64,000 nt of DNA from an uncultured Collinsella sp. Its GTDB lineage: Bacteria; Actinomycetota; Coriobacteriia; Coriobacteriales; Coriobacteriaceae. A program made the position numbers and the translations under genes. The stretch covers positions 36,635 to 100,634 of the forward strand of contig CABUDS010000004.1 in the NCBI GenBank assembly GCA_902490405.1, in the 5' to 3' direction. A model generated the notes under the pieces. It saw only the letters and a program-made list of their open reading frames with translations, ran no database searches and was not told the origin of the DNA. Below, piece after piece: positions 47,535 to 56,296 of the stretch (positions are counted from its first letter, which is position 1; the number at the start of each line of letters is the position of its first letter).

Positions 47535-48764
47535 CTACACGCGCGTCGCATCCTTGGGGCTCATGGTCATGCTCTGGAAGCGGTTTTCCATGTACTCGTT
47601 ATCGAAGTGCTCTCCGTAGAACTGTGCGACGGGAATGTCCGGATCCGTGCCGTTGACGCGCTGATACCAATAATCGAGCGACTGCAGCGTCATAACGCCA
47701 TCGACCAGCATAATGATGGTGAAGATGACGGTAGCCGAGTAGCGGCTCTTCCATGGAATCATGTTGATGAGCTTGAGCAGCCTCGGCAGCAGCAGTTTGA
47801 TCCAGATGAGTCCGCCCAGGCCCCACAGACAGGCAAAGCCCGTGCAGGTACGTCCGCCCGTAAGGACGGCGAGCGGATCGGGCATGCCAAAGAGCTTCAT
47901 ATGCGAGTAGCTCCACGAGACCACGCCAAACGAGGTTTGCATAAACCAGCCCACGAACACCTCAAAGCTTGCACCGAGCAGTGCGCTCACCAAAAAGATA
48001 ATGATGGGGTTCTTTTTATAGAAGCGGTTGAGCACCATGGTCATGAGCACGGCGCCAAATCCGTAGATGGGGCTGAAGGGGCCAAACAGCATGCCGGCGC
48101 GGTTCTGGTAGACGCCCGGGTCGTCGACCGTCATGTGCCAGATGTCCTCGGCAATCAGGCCGAGCACGCAGCAGACAAAGAATACCCAGAACAGGTTGAA
48201 GTAGTTGAGCTTGATGTAGCCCTCGCCGGTTTCATCGCGGCCGAGCATGCCCTCGGCGGCGGCGTCGCGGTCGAGCATCTCCTGCAGGCGGCGCTGCAGT
48301 TCGCGCTCCTGACGAAGCGTGGGGTCGACGGTTGCCGAAAGTGCAACGAGGATGCCGAGCTGGATCGCGGGACGCAGCAGGAAGGGCCCGATGCCCTGGA
48401 GCATCACGTCGACCAAAAGCTCGACGACGGTGAATGCAATAAGGATGTAGGACAGGCGGGCGGCGTTGCGGCGCTGGTTTTTGATAAGGTCCAGGCCAAA
48501 GATGATTAGGATGACGGCACTTGCCGCAGAGAGCATGATGCCGGCGACGATAAGGCCGACTGCGACGAGCGTGTTGTCGCCGAGCTTTTCGGTGGCGTTG
48601 CCGTTAACAAGTGCCGTGATGACCTGCCACATAAAGGCAGCGACCGACGGGAGCGTGCCCACGCCGGAAAGGATGCACAGGACAGCGTACACCTTGATGA
48701 TGAGGGGGATCTTCTTGACCTCCGTGGCGCTGGGGACGCTGGGGTCGAGTTCGTTTCGATCCAT
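47535..48764 (-). CDS. CmpB-type putative ABC transporter permease / membrane protein
   Basis: The 409-residue product has about ten hydrophobic segments. An N-terminal part (1-160) has four of them; then a charged linker (RQERELQRRLQEMLDRDAAAEG) and a C-terminal part matching the PF06541 CmpB family: FFVCCVLGLIAEDIWH, NRAGMLFGPFSPIYGFGAVLM and GASFEVFVGW. Members are annotated as putative ABC permeases, but no ATPase gene is adjacent and the function is unproven. AGAAAGG precedes the start, and a good promoter lies upstream. Confidence 0.75.
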   Translation of the reverse strand: MDRNELDPSVPSATEVKKIPLIIKVYAVLCILSGVGTLPSVAAFMWQVITALVNGNATEKLGDNTLVAVGLIVAGIMLSAASAVILIIFGLDLIKNQRRNAARLSYILIAFTVVELLVDVMLQGIGPFLLRPAIQLGILVALSATVDPTLRQERELQRRLQEMLDRDAAAEGMLGRDETGEGYIKLNYFNLFWVFFVCCVLGLIAEDIWHMTVDDPGVYQNRAGMLFGPFSPIYGFGAVLMTMVLNRFYKKNPIIIFLVSALLGASFEVFVGWFMQTSFGVVSWSYSHMKLFGMPDPLAVLTGGRTCTGFACLWGLGGLIWIKLLLPRLLKLINMIPWKSRYSATVIFTIIMLVDGVMTLQSLDYWYQRVNGTDPDIPVAQFYGEHFDNEYMENRFQSMTMSPKDATRV

Positions 48765-48790
48765 ACAGAACCTTTCTCGCTTTGTTGTAG

Positions 48791-48819
48791 GTTATAAGGA
48801 TACGCCGCCGACCTGCCAA
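48791..48819 (-). promoter_or_regulatory. Promoter of the CmpB-type gene (minus strand)
   Basis: On the minus strand TTGGCA (48819-48814) and TATAAC (48796-48791) are 17 bases apart, about 27 bases upstream of the start codon. Confidence 0.65.
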
Positions 48820-49050
48820 AAGACAGGACGAACGTCCCAATTGCAACTTTGTAATCCCCAACGGCGGACGCGGCGGCCATCTGGGGGCGCGGGCACTTAC
48901 GCTGGACAGACCGATAAAATGTTTGGCAACAAAACTGATTATTAGCTCGGTGGGCTTTTAAAAAGCGCTGCTCATGCGCTGGGGAGCACGTCGCGCCGTG
49001 CGTATAATAAGGTGGGTAACGCCAAAAATACGAGGCTCTGAGGGGATACC

Positions 49051-50721
49051 ATGTCTCAAGAAACCATCCGCGCGGCCGAGCAAGCCGCGGGACAGGTGAA
49101 CACCATGTCGACGTATGATCCGGACTCCGACCAGCTGCATGAGGAATGTGGCATTTTCGGCGTATGGGCGCCCGATCGCGACGTGGCTCGACTGACGTAC
49201 TTTGGCCTGCGTGCACTGCAGCACCGTGGCCAGGAATCGGCGGGAATCGCCGTGGGTGACGGCGGCACGGTTATGGTTCGCAAAGACCTGGGGCTGCTCG
49301 ATCGCGTGTTCTCCAACGCCGACCTGTCGACGCTCTCCGGCCAGCTGGCCGTGGGCCACGTGCGCTATGGCACCGCCGGTGCCAAGAGCTGGGAAGCCTC
49401 TCAGCCGCACCTCTCTACCATCAACAGCGTCATTATCGCGCTTGCTCACAACGGCACCCTCGTCAACACCGACGAGCTGCGCCGTCAGCTGATCGAGCTG
49501 GGCGTGCCGTTCCTCTCCAATTCGGATTCCGAGGTCGCGACCAAACTCATCGGCTACTTTACCCAGCGTACAGGCCATCTGCGCGAGGGCATTCGCAAGA
49601 CCATGGAGCTCGTGCGCGGCGGCTACGCCATGACGCTCATCAATGAGCAGGCGCTCTACGCATTCCGCGATCCACACGGCATTCGCCCGCTCGTGCTGGG
49701 CAAGCTGGTGGACGAGGGTCTGGACCAGGCCGATGCCGCAGCCGTTTCGCAGCTGCCGTCGCAGGACGGCGCCGCAACGGTCGACTCCGCCGTCCGTGTC
49801 ACGCGCGCCGGCGGCTGGGTCGTTGCTTCCGAGACCTGCGCACTCGACATCGTGGGTGCCGAGTATGTCCGTGACGTCCGGCCCGGCGAGATCTTGCGCA
49901 TCAGCGCCGAGGGTCTGGTATCCGAGCAGGGCGTGCCTGCAGCCGAAGAGCCCGCCAACTGCATCTTTGAGCAGGTCTACTTTGCTCGCCCCGACTCCAT
50001 CATGAACGGCAAGAGCGTCTATGCCTGCCGTTATGACATGGGTCGTCAGCTGGCACATGAGGAGCCCGTCGAGGCCGACCTGGTCATCGGCGTGCCCGAC
50101 TCCGGCCTGCCGCCCGCGGAGGGCTATTCGCACGAGAGTGGCATTCCCTTTGGTGAGGGCCTTATCAAGAACCGCTACGTGGGTCGTACGTTTATCGAGC
50201 CTACGCAGGAGCTGCGTGCCATGGGCGTGCGTATGAAACTCAACCCGCTGCGCGACAACATCGAGGGTAAGCGCCTGGTCGTCATCGACGACTCCATTGT
50301 GCGCGGCACCACCATGGTGCAGCTCGTCAAGATGCTGCGCAACGCCGGCGCCAAGGAGATTCACATCCGCATCAACTCGCCCGAGGTCATCTGGCCATGC
50401 TTCTATGGCATCGATACCGACGTGCAGTCGCAGCTTATCAGCGCCAACAAGACGGTCGACGAGATTTGCGAGTATATCGGCGCCGATTCGCTGGCCTTCC
50501 TTTCGGTCGAGGGCCTGCTTAAGGTCATGCCCAAGGGCGGCTACTGCGACGCGTGCTTTACCGGTCGCTATCCCGTGGCGATTCCCGAGAGCTTTGGCCG
50601 CGACAAGTTTATGGAGGGCTTTAAGCCTCGCAACCTGGACAAGCCGCTGCACTTTGACGACGACGCCGTGGTCGAGAAATACGACGACCGCAGCTGGGAA
50701 GAGGAGCACGGCGAGGCCTAA
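49051..50721 (+). CDS. purF: Amidophosphoribosyltransferase
   Basis: First committed step of purine synthesis, from PRPP and glutamine. The 556-residue product has a short propeptide-like N-terminus before the presumed nucleophile Cys in HEECGIFGVWAPDRD, the glutaminase motif LRALQHRGQESAGIAV, and the PRPP-binding signature KRLVVIDDSIVRGTTMVQLVKML. The C-terminal Cys-containing stretch GGYCDACFTGRYPVAIPE fits the iron-sulfur type enzyme. GAGGGG precedes the start; a TATAAT box lies at 49003-49008 without a clear -35. purM follows 157 bases later. Confidence 0.96.
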   Translation: MSQETIRAAEQAAGQVNTMSTYDPDSDQLHEECGIFGVWAPDRDVARLTYFGLRALQHRGQESAGIAVGDGGTVMVRKDLGLLDRVFSNADLSTLSGQLAVGHVRYGTAGAKSWEASQPHLSTINSVIIALAHNGTLVNTDELRRQLIELGVPFLSNSDSEVATKLIGYFTQRTGHLREGIRKTMELVRGGYAMTLINEQALYAFRDPHGIRPLVLGKLVDEGLDQADAAAVSQLPSQDGAATVDSAVRVTRAGGWVVASETCALDIVGAEYVRDVRPGEILRISAEGLVSEQGVPAAEEPANCIFEQVYFARPDSIMNGKSVYACRYDMGRQLAHEEPVEADLVIGVPDSGLPPAEGYSHESGIPFGEGLIKNRYVGRTFIEPTQELRAMGVRMKLNPLRDNIEGKRLVVIDDSIVRGTTMVQLVKMLRNAGAKEIHIRINSPEVIWPCFYGIDTDVQSQLISANKTVDEICEYIGADSLAFLSVEGLLKVMPKGGYCDACFTGRYPVAIPESFGRDKFMEGFKPRNLDKPLHFDDDAVVEKYDDRSWEEEHGEA

Positions 50722-50760
50722 AACCTGCCATACGGGGACAGGTATATTTTGGTAGGTTTT
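50720..50760. repeat. 41-bp GGGACAG-family hairpin element overlapping the purF stop
   Basis: Arms AAAACCTGCCA / TGGTAGGTTTT enclose TACGGGGACAGGTATATTT. Very similar to the reverse complement of 62293-62333 and to 62130-62168. The first bases coincide with the purF stop codon. Confidence 0.75.
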
Positions 50761-50878
50761 ACCTGCTGTTTTGTTGATATGACGGCGGGTGCTGTTATGG
50801 CACACGCCGAAATGAACGCAACTATGAGCACCGTTTGGCGCCCGCGCGGCGCCACGGTAGTGGGAGAGGAAGGCTCAG

Positions 50879-51982
50879 ATGAGCGACAGCAAGCATGTGA
50901 CGTACGAGGACGCCGGCGTCGATACCGCCGAGGGCGGCCGCGCCGTCGACGCGATTAAGCAGATGGTCAAGGATACCAACCGCCCCGAGGTTATCGGCGG
51001 TATCGGTGGCTTTGGCGGCCTGTTCTCGGCCGCCGCGCTTAAGGATATGGAAGACCCGATCCTGATCAGCGGTACCGACGGCGTGGGCACCAAGCTCGTG
51101 CTCGCCCAGATCATGGACCGTCACGAGACGGTGGGCCAGGACCTGGTCGCTATGTGCGTCAACGACATTCTGGCTTCGGGCGCCGAGCCGCTGTTCTTCC
51201 TGGACTACGTTGCCATCGGTCACATCGAGGCCGAGCACATGGCAAAGATCATCAAGGGCGTGGCCGACGGCTGCAAGCTCGCGGGCTGCGCGCTCGTGGG
51301 CGGCGAGATGGCCGAGCACCCGGGCGTCATGGCTCCGGCCGACTACGACCTCGCCGGCTTTACCGTGGGCGTCGTCGATCGTCCCAAGATGCTCGACCCC
51401 GCGAACGTTCGCCCGGGCGATGTGATCCTGGGCCTGCCTTCCACCGGCGTGCACTCCAACGGCTACTCGCTCGTGCGCAAGGTCATCGGCGTCGACGGCA
51501 TCAAGCCGGGCACACCCGAGGCCGCCGCTAAGGCCGAGGAGCTGAGCCGTCCGCTCGAGGAGCTCGGTGGCGCTTCGCTGGCTGACGCCCTGCTGGCCCC
51601 CACGCGCATTTATGTGAAGCCGATTCTTGAGCTGCTGCGCGGCGGCGCTAACGTGCATGCTATCGCCCACATCACCGGCGGCGGTATTACCGAGAACCTC
51701 AACCGCGCGCTCGCCGACGACGTTGACGCCGTGGTCACCCGCAACGGCGCCGAGATGGGTTGGGACGTTCCGCCCGTTATTACTTACGTGTCGCGTCAGG
51801 CCGAGCTCGCGCCCAACGAGGCATGCAAGACCTTCAACATGGGCGTCGGCCTGTGCCTGATCGTCGCCCCCGAGGACGAGGCCGCCGTGACCGAGGCCCT
51901 GGTCGCACTGGGCGAGAAGCCGTTCCGCGTGGGCGAGTGCGTCGAGGGCTCCGGTAAGGTCGTGTACTCCGATGAGCGCTAA
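50879..51982 (+). CDS. purM: Phosphoribosylformylglycinamidine cyclo-ligase (AIR synthetase)
   Basis: Closes the imidazole ring to make AIR using ATP. The 367-residue product begins VTYEDAGVDTAEGGRAVDAIKQMV and has GGIGGFGGLFSA, the LISGTDGVGTKLVLA loop, MCVNDILASGAEPLFFLDY and HITGGGITENLNRAL. Length is slightly above the usual 345. AGAGGAAGG precedes the ATG. It overlaps purN by 11 bases, so both are translated from one transcript. Confidence 0.96.
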   Translation: MSDSKHVTYEDAGVDTAEGGRAVDAIKQMVKDTNRPEVIGGIGGFGGLFSAAALKDMEDPILISGTDGVGTKLVLAQIMDRHETVGQDLVAMCVNDILASGAEPLFFLDYVAIGHIEAEHMAKIIKGVADGCKLAGCALVGGEMAEHPGVMAPADYDLAGFTVGVVDRPKMLDPANVRPGDVILGLPSTGVHSNGYSLVRKVIGVDGIKPGTPEAAAKAEELSRPLEELGGASLADALLAPTRIYVKPILELLRGGANVHAIAHITGGGITENLNRALADDVDAVVTRNGAEMGWDVPPVITYVSRQAELAPNEACKTFNMGVGLCLIVAPEDEAAVTEALVALGEKPFRVGECVEGSGKVVYSDER

Positions 51983-52673
51983 CGAGCAGATGGCTGCTGC
52001 CGAGAGCCTGGGCTTTGTGCCCTACACCCGTCCGACCGGCACCGATACGGCTGAGCCGCTCAAGATCGGTGTGCTCATCAGCGGTTCGGGTACCAACCTG
52101 CAGGCGCTGATCGATCTGATCGCCGCTGGTAAGCTCAATGCGTCGATTGAGCTTGTGGTGTCGAGCCGTCCTTCGGCCAAGGGTCTGCAGCGCGCCGAGC
52201 GTGCGGGCATCCAGACGCTCACGCTGTCCAAGGATGTCTATGCTGACCCCATCGCCGCCGACGAGATCATCGCGCACGAGCTGCTCGAGCGCGGCTGCGA
52301 GTACGTGGTGATGGCCGGCTACATGCGTATGGTGCACACCCCGCTGCTGGCGGCGTTTCCCAACCGCGTGGTCAACTTGCACCCGGCGCTGCTGCCGAGC
52401 TTTACCGGCGCCCACGCGATCGACGATGCGTTTGCTCGCGGCGTCAAGGTGACCGGCGTGACCGTGCACTTTGCCAACGAGATCTACGACAACGGCCCCA
52501 TCATTGCCCAGCGTGCGCTGGCTGTTGAGGAGGGCTGGGACGTCGACACGCTCGAGGAGCACATCCACGCGATCGAGCACGTGCTGTATCCCGAGGTCGT
52601 GCAGATGCTCGCCGACGGTCGCGTTCACGTGCTGGAGAGCGGCAAGGTCGCAATTGACGCGTCTCGCGGCTAG
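51972..52673 (+). CDS. purN: Phosphoribosylglycinamide formyltransferase
   Basis: Transfers a formyl group from 10-formyl-THF to GAR. The 233-residue product has KIGVLISGSGTNLQALIDLI, VVSSRPSAKGLQRAERAGI and the signature VMAGYMRMVHTPLLAAFPNRVVNLHPALLPSF with the catalytic Asn-His-Asp set (NLHPALLPSF, and D in YDNGPIIAQRA). A roughly 24-residue N-terminal extension precedes the core. The ATG at 51972 lies inside purM. Confidence 0.95.
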   Translation: MSANEQMAAAESLGFVPYTRPTGTDTAEPLKIGVLISGSGTNLQALIDLIAAGKLNASIELVVSSRPSAKGLQRAERAGIQTLTLSKDVYADPIAADEIIAHELLERGCEYVVMAGYMRMVHTPLLAAFPNRVVNLHPALLPSFTGAHAIDDAFARGVKVTGVTVHFANEIYDNGPIIAQRALAVEEGWDVDTLEEHIHAIEHVLYPEVVQMLADGRVHVLESGKVAIDASRG

Positions 52674-52705
52674 CGGTGCACAGTACAATTTAGCCGAGTA
52701 GTCAG

Positions 52706-52744
52706 GGTGGTCATTGGCGCCAAGGCGCGCGTGGCCACCTTTTG
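52706..52744 (+). terminator. Terminator after purN
   Basis: Imperfect stem GGTGG...GGCGC / GCGCG...CCACC with a short loop, followed by TTTTGTTTT. Confidence 0.65.
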
Positions 52745-52755
52745 TTTTAGGTAGC

Positions 52756-52803
52756 CACCTGCGACGTTCTTTAACGACTAGTCATTCAAGAACGTCGCAG
52801 GTG
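52756..52803. repeat. 16-bp perfect inverted repeat upstream of the PTS gene
   Basis: CACCTGCGACGTTCTT (52756-52771) and its complement (52788-52803) around a 16-base loop. The right arm ends 22 bases before the start codon of the next gene, so it could be an operator or a hairpin in the leader RNA. Confidence 0.6.
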
Positions 52804-52825
52804 ACTAGGCGAGAGAGGTGAGCGC

Positions 52826-53290
52826 ATGGTGGATAACGAAGCGCTGTTTAGGCCTGAGCTGGTATTTTTTGATTGGGAGTGTGCGACACCGGATGAGGTG
52901 TTTGCGCGCCTCGAGGGTGAGCTTGCTCCGCGCGGCTACATTGCCGAGGGTTGGCTTGACGCCGTCCGCACGCGCGAGGACGCCTATCCCACGGGTCTCG
53001 CTATGCCGGCGGCAAACATCGCCATTCCGCATACCGATCCGGGATTTGTGGCCAAGCCCTATATCGCGGTGGTAAAGCCCGCCGCACCTGTGACGTTCAA
53101 TGCGATGGCGGGCATGGGCGCCCCGGTGCCGGCGCAGATCGTCATCAATCTGGGCATTGCCGAGCCGGGCGGCCAGGTCGAGGCCCTGCAAGCGCTTATG
53201 AATATCTTTATGGATGCCGACGCTGCAGCCGATGTACTCGGCCAGACCACGCCCCAGGGCATGGTCGACGCCATCCGCCGCCACTTTTAA
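52826..53290 (+). CDS. PTS sugar transporter subunit IIA (fructose/mannitol type)
   Basis: Phosphocarrier of a sugar phosphotransferase system, 154 residues. The phosphorylated His is in PAANIAIPHTDPGFV, the signature of the EIIA-2 (Fru/Mtl, GatA-like) fold; the preceding WLDAVRTREDAYPTGLAMP matches the family. No EIIB or EIIC gene is beside it, so it either pairs with components elsewhere or has a regulatory role like PtsN. GAGAGAGG precedes the ATG. Confidence 0.85.
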   Translation: MVDNEALFRPELVFFDWECATPDEVFARLEGELAPRGYIAEGWLDAVRTREDAYPTGLAMPAANIAIPHTDPGFVAKPYIAVVKPAAPVTFNAMAGMGAPVPAQIVINLGIAEPGGQVEALQALMNIFMDADAAADVLGQTTPQGMVDAIRRHF

Positions 53291-53400
53291 GGCCGGCACT
53301 GGGGGACTGTCCCTAACCGCCGGCAGAAAAGGAACGTCCCTAACTGTCAACTGCCAGACCTGTCCCCTTTGCACCAAAATGGTGCAGATTAACCCGTCTC
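53291..53400. repeat. Cluster of GGGACAG-type repeat fragments
   Basis: The gap contains GCCGGC (53292-53297) and GCCGGC (53319-53324) around GGGGGACTGTCCC, then GGAACGTCCC, ACCTGTCCCC, and a small hairpin TGCACC / GGTGCA (53370-53386). These look like degraded or nested copies of the dispersed hairpin family. Confidence 0.5.
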
Positions 53401-53477
53401 CCATGCACCAGGTGTGTCGCGGGGGCTGCGTTGTGACACAATGGCGTTTGTTCGATTCGTGATGCGAAAGGCCAACT

Positions 53478-54698
53478 ATGGCAAACAAGAAAAAGAACTC
53501 CGAGGCCGTACCGACGCCCGAGCAGCAGGCCCGCGCCGCGTCGAGCTCTCGCAAGAAGCAGCGCAAGACCCGCGTGTCCAAGACCGTCAAGATCGTTCTG
53601 GTGGTCATCGGCGTGCTGGCAATGCTACTTTCCGTCTCGGCCATGGCGTGCTCCGGCCTGATGTCGCAGGCCGAGGACACCTCGGGCTACAAGCTTACCG
53701 GCGGTGTAGCTGCCACTATCAACGGCACCAACCTCACCGAGGACACCGTGACCAAGCAGATCATGAGCATGCGCACGTCCTACGGCTACACCAAGGACAA
53801 GGACTGGGCACAGTATCTGGTCGACAACGACCTCACGCCCAAGAAGTACCGCAAGCAACTCATCGACTCCTACACGCAGCAGATTCTGCTTCAACAGGCA
53901 CAGAAGGAGAACGGCGTGACGGTGTCGGACGAGGAGGTCGAGAAGGCTTGGAAGGACGCGTGCAAGAGCGCGGGCGGTGCCAAGGCCTTTAAGAAGACCC
54001 TTAAGACCTACGGCTACACCGAGGACACCTACAAGGACTCGCTCAAGGAGAGCCTGGCGCAGCAAAAGCTTAAGGATGCTGTGGCGCCCACCAGCAAGCC
54101 CAAGGACAGCGAGATTGTCGATTACATCAACGAGAACCTGTCCAACTACAACGATGCCCGTCGCTCGTCGAACATCCTGATCAAGGTTGATTCCGACGCT
54201 TCCGACGAGGACAAGGCTGCCGCCAAGGCCAAGGCGCAGGAGTGCCTGGACAAGATCAACTCCGGTGAGCTGAGCTTTGAGGACGCCGTTGAACAGTACT
54301 CCGAGGACACCGGATCCAAGGAGAAGAAGGGCGATGTGGGCTGGGATAAGCTCACCACCTTTGTCGACAGCTACCAGACGGCGCTCGAGGGGCTCAACAA
54401 GGGCGACGTGAGCGAAGTCATCGAGTCGACCTATGGCTACCACATCATCAAGTGCACCGACTACTTCCATGTCGATAATCAGGTTGACGACATCAACCAG
54501 GTGCCCAAGGCCATCAAAAAGTACGTCTCCAACGTGGTGAAGACGCAGACGGCAAGCACCGCGTACAGCGAGTGGCTGGAGCAGTACAAGAAGGATGCCG
54601 ACATCACCGTCAACCCCATGCCCAAAGACGTGCCATACAACGTCAGTCTGAAGGGCGTCACCAAGAGTTCGACCGACGATTCGTCGACGACTGAGTAA
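53478..54698 (+). CDS. Membrane-anchored parvulin-type peptidyl-prolyl isomerase (PrsA/SurA-like)
   Basis: Extracytoplasmic folding factor of 406 residues. A basic cytoplasmic N-terminus is followed by a membrane segment at about 38-58 (IVLVVIGVLAMLLSVSAMA) ending AMACSG; the Cys might be lipidated, though the box is not canonical. A SurA-N-like helical region (about 75-215) precedes a rotamase domain at about 225-335 (SSNILIKVDSD... FEDAVEQYSEDTGSKEKKGDVGW... VSEVIESTYGYHIIKCTDY). The C-terminus is Ser/Thr-rich. Likely helps fold exported proteins such as the pilins. Preceded by GCGAAAGG. Confidence 0.9.
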   Translation: MANKKKNSEAVPTPEQQARAASSSRKKQRKTRVSKTVKIVLVVIGVLAMLLSVSAMACSGLMSQAEDTSGYKLTGGVAATINGTNLTEDTVTKQIMSMRTSYGYTKDKDWAQYLVDNDLTPKKYRKQLIDSYTQQILLQQAQKENGVTVSDEEVEKAWKDACKSAGGAKAFKKTLKTYGYTEDTYKDSLKESLAQQKLKDAVAPTSKPKDSEIVDYINENLSNYNDARRSSNILIKVDSDASDEDKAAAKAKAQECLDKINSGELSFEDAVEQYSEDTGSKEKKGDVGWDKLTTFVDSYQTALEGLNKGDVSEVIESTYGYHIIKCTDYFHVDNQVDDINQVPKAIKKYVSNVVKTQTASTAYSEWLEQYKKDADITVNPMPKDVPYNVSLKGVTKSSTDDSSTTE

Positions 54699-54752
54699 TC
54701 ATGGGGCGGTGCTCGCGCGAGTGCCGCCCGCGCTATTAGAGAGGATTTGCAG

Positions 54753-55196
54753 ATGACCAACGAAGAGCTGCAGAAAGAAATGATCGCGGCCATGAAGGCC
54801 AAGGACAAGGTTCGCCTGTCCATCATTCGCCAGGTTAAGGCCGAGGTGAAGAATATCGAGGTCAACGAGCGCCGCGATGTGACTGAGGAAGACGTCAACA
54901 GCATGATCAAGCGTCTGATCAAGCAGACGAGCGAGACGCTGGAGATGTCCATCAAGGCCGGCACCGACCAGGAGCGTACCGACAACCTGACCGAGCAGGT
55001 CAAGATTCTGGAGAGCCTGCTGCCCGCGCAGGTTTCGGGCAAGGAGCTCGAGGCTCTGATCGAGCAGGTCATCGCCGAGCTGGGCGCCACGTCCAAGAAG
55101 CAGATGGGCCAGGTCATGGGGGCGCTCGGCAAAGCCACCGGCGGCAACTTCGACAAGCCTGCCGCGGCCAAGATCGTCGGAGCAAAGCTCGCGTAA
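54753..55196 (+). CDS. GatB/YqeY domain-containing protein
   Basis: The 147-residue product is a stand-alone YqeY domain: an N-terminal helical part (MTNEELQKEMIAAMKAKDKVRLSIIRQVKAEVKN) and a C-terminal GatB-like tail domain (LLPAQVSGKELEALIEQVIAELG... MGQVMGALGKATGG). Related domains in GatB bind tRNA; the free protein's role is unclear. The ATG at 54753 follows GAGAGGA with good spacing; a TTG two codons upstream is less likely. Confidence 0.88.
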   Translation: MTNEELQKEMIAAMKAKDKVRLSIIRQVKAEVKNIEVNERRDVTEEDVNSMIKRLIKQTSETLEMSIKAGTDQERTDNLTEQVKILESLLPAQVSGKELEALIEQVIAELGATSKKQMGQVMGALGKATGGNFDKPAAAKIVGAKLA

Positions 55197-55199
55197 TTT

Positions 55200-55227
55200 G
55201 TTATGCGGTTTTACCAAACCGCATAAC
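55200..55227 (+). terminator. Hairpin directly after the YqeY gene
   Basis: A perfect 12-bp stem GTTATGCGGTTT / AAACCGCATAAC with loop TACC. No T-run follows, so it may be a weak terminator or RNA-stabilising hairpin. Confidence 0.6.
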
Positions 55228-55275
55228 GGCTCGACGCTGCAAACCCGTACACACGGCAATCTGACGTTCAATTTC

Positions 55276-55308
55276 AAGGGCGCGACCATAAGGTCTGCGC
55301 CCTTTCAT
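55276..55308 (+). terminator. Terminator nested in a larger inverted repeat
   Basis: Stem AAGGGCGC / GCGCCCTT followed by TCATTTC. It is enclosed by an outer repeat, AAACCCGTACAC.. (from 55241) against GTGTACGGGTTT (ending 55339), so the whole 55241-55339 stretch could fold. Confidence 0.65.
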
Positions 55309-55373
55309 TTCACGTCACCTTGCTCGCGTGTACGGGTTTTCGCTGACTTATGCTCAACAAGGGCGGTTGAGCG

Positions 55374-55440
55374 CTCATTGGGGACAGACTTAAATGAGTG
55401 CCCAATGAGCAGGTACTCATTTAAGTCTGTCCCCAATGAG
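55374..55440. repeat. 26-bp perfect palindromic arms with GGGGACAG core
   Basis: Arms 55374-55399 (CTCATTGGGGACAGACTTAA...) and 55415-55440 are perfectly complementary over 26 bases. It belongs to the GGGACAG hairpin family but carries its own stem sequence. It lies about 115 bases upstream of the amino-acid transporter genes. Confidence 0.85.
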
Positions 55441-55556
55441 TGCCAACGAGCAGGTGGAAGATTGCGGGTTCTTTACGGGAATGTAGTGTGGGCTGCGGAA
55501 ACGTGGTTCTTTCCGTACAATAGTTCAACTCGTGTAAACGCAGGGAAGGGACATTC

Positions 55557-56288
55557 ATGGCAGACATGATCGAGATTAAGCATCTCAACAAGTACTTTGG
55601 CGACCTGCATGTGCTCAAAGATATCAACCTCACCGTCAAGCGCGGCGAGAAGCTCGTAATGATCGGGCCCTCTGGTTCGGGTAAGTCGACGCTCATCCGC
55701 TGCGTCGATTATCTTGAGGAGCCCACGTCGGGCGAGGTCATTATCGACGGCACGCCGCTTACCAAGAAGAATCACCTGGAGATGGCTCGCAAGTACAGCT
55801 CCATGGTGTTTCAACAGTTCAACCTGTATCCCAACATGACGGTGCTTGGCAACCTGACGCTCGCGCCCATCAAGCTGCAAAAGAAGAGCAAGGAGGAGGC
55901 GACCGAGATCGCCATCGCAGCGCTCAAGCGCGTCGGCATGGCGCATAAGGCCGGCGAGTATCCGCAGAATCTCTCGGGCGGCCAGCAGCAGCGCATCGCC
56001 ATCGCCCGTGCCCTGTGCACTAAGCAGCCCATCATCCTGTTTGACGAGCCGACCTCGGCACTCGACCCCGAGATGGTGCAGGAAGTCCTGGACGTTATGA
56101 TTGAGCTCGCGCAGGAGGACATCACCATGATCTGCGTGACGCACGAGATGGGCTTTGCGCGCCAGGTGGCCGACCGCGTCATCTTTATGGAGGACGGCCG
56201 CATCCTTGAGGAGGGCACGCCCGAGCACTTCTTCGATAGCCCCGAGAACCCGCGCTGCCGCGAGTTCCTGTCCAAGATTCTGCACTAG
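55557..56288 (+). CDS. Polar amino-acid ABC transporter, ATP-binding protein
   Basis: The 243-residue product is a GlnQ/HisP-type ATPase: Walker A IGPSGSGKSTLIRC, Q-loop MVFQQFNLYPNMTVLGNLTLAPI, signature LSGGQQQRIAIARAL, Walker B IILFDEPTSALDPE and H-loop MICVTHEMGFA. Length is normal. It is the first gene of a four-gene set with a binding protein and two permeases, with gaps of 3 to 24 bases, so it energises that importer. GGGAAGGG precedes the ATG. Confidence 0.94.
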   Translation: MADMIEIKHLNKYFGDLHVLKDINLTVKRGEKLVMIGPSGSGKSTLIRCVDYLEEPTSGEVIIDGTPLTKKNHLEMARKYSSMVFQQFNLYPNMTVLGNLTLAPIKLQKKSKEEATEIAIAALKRVGMAHKAGEYPQNLSGGQQQRIAIARALCTKQPIILFDEPTSALDPEMVQEVLDVMIELAQEDITMICVTHEMGFARQVADRVIFMEDGRILEEGTPEHFFDSPENPRCREFLSKILH

Positions 56289-56296
56289 GCGCGGTG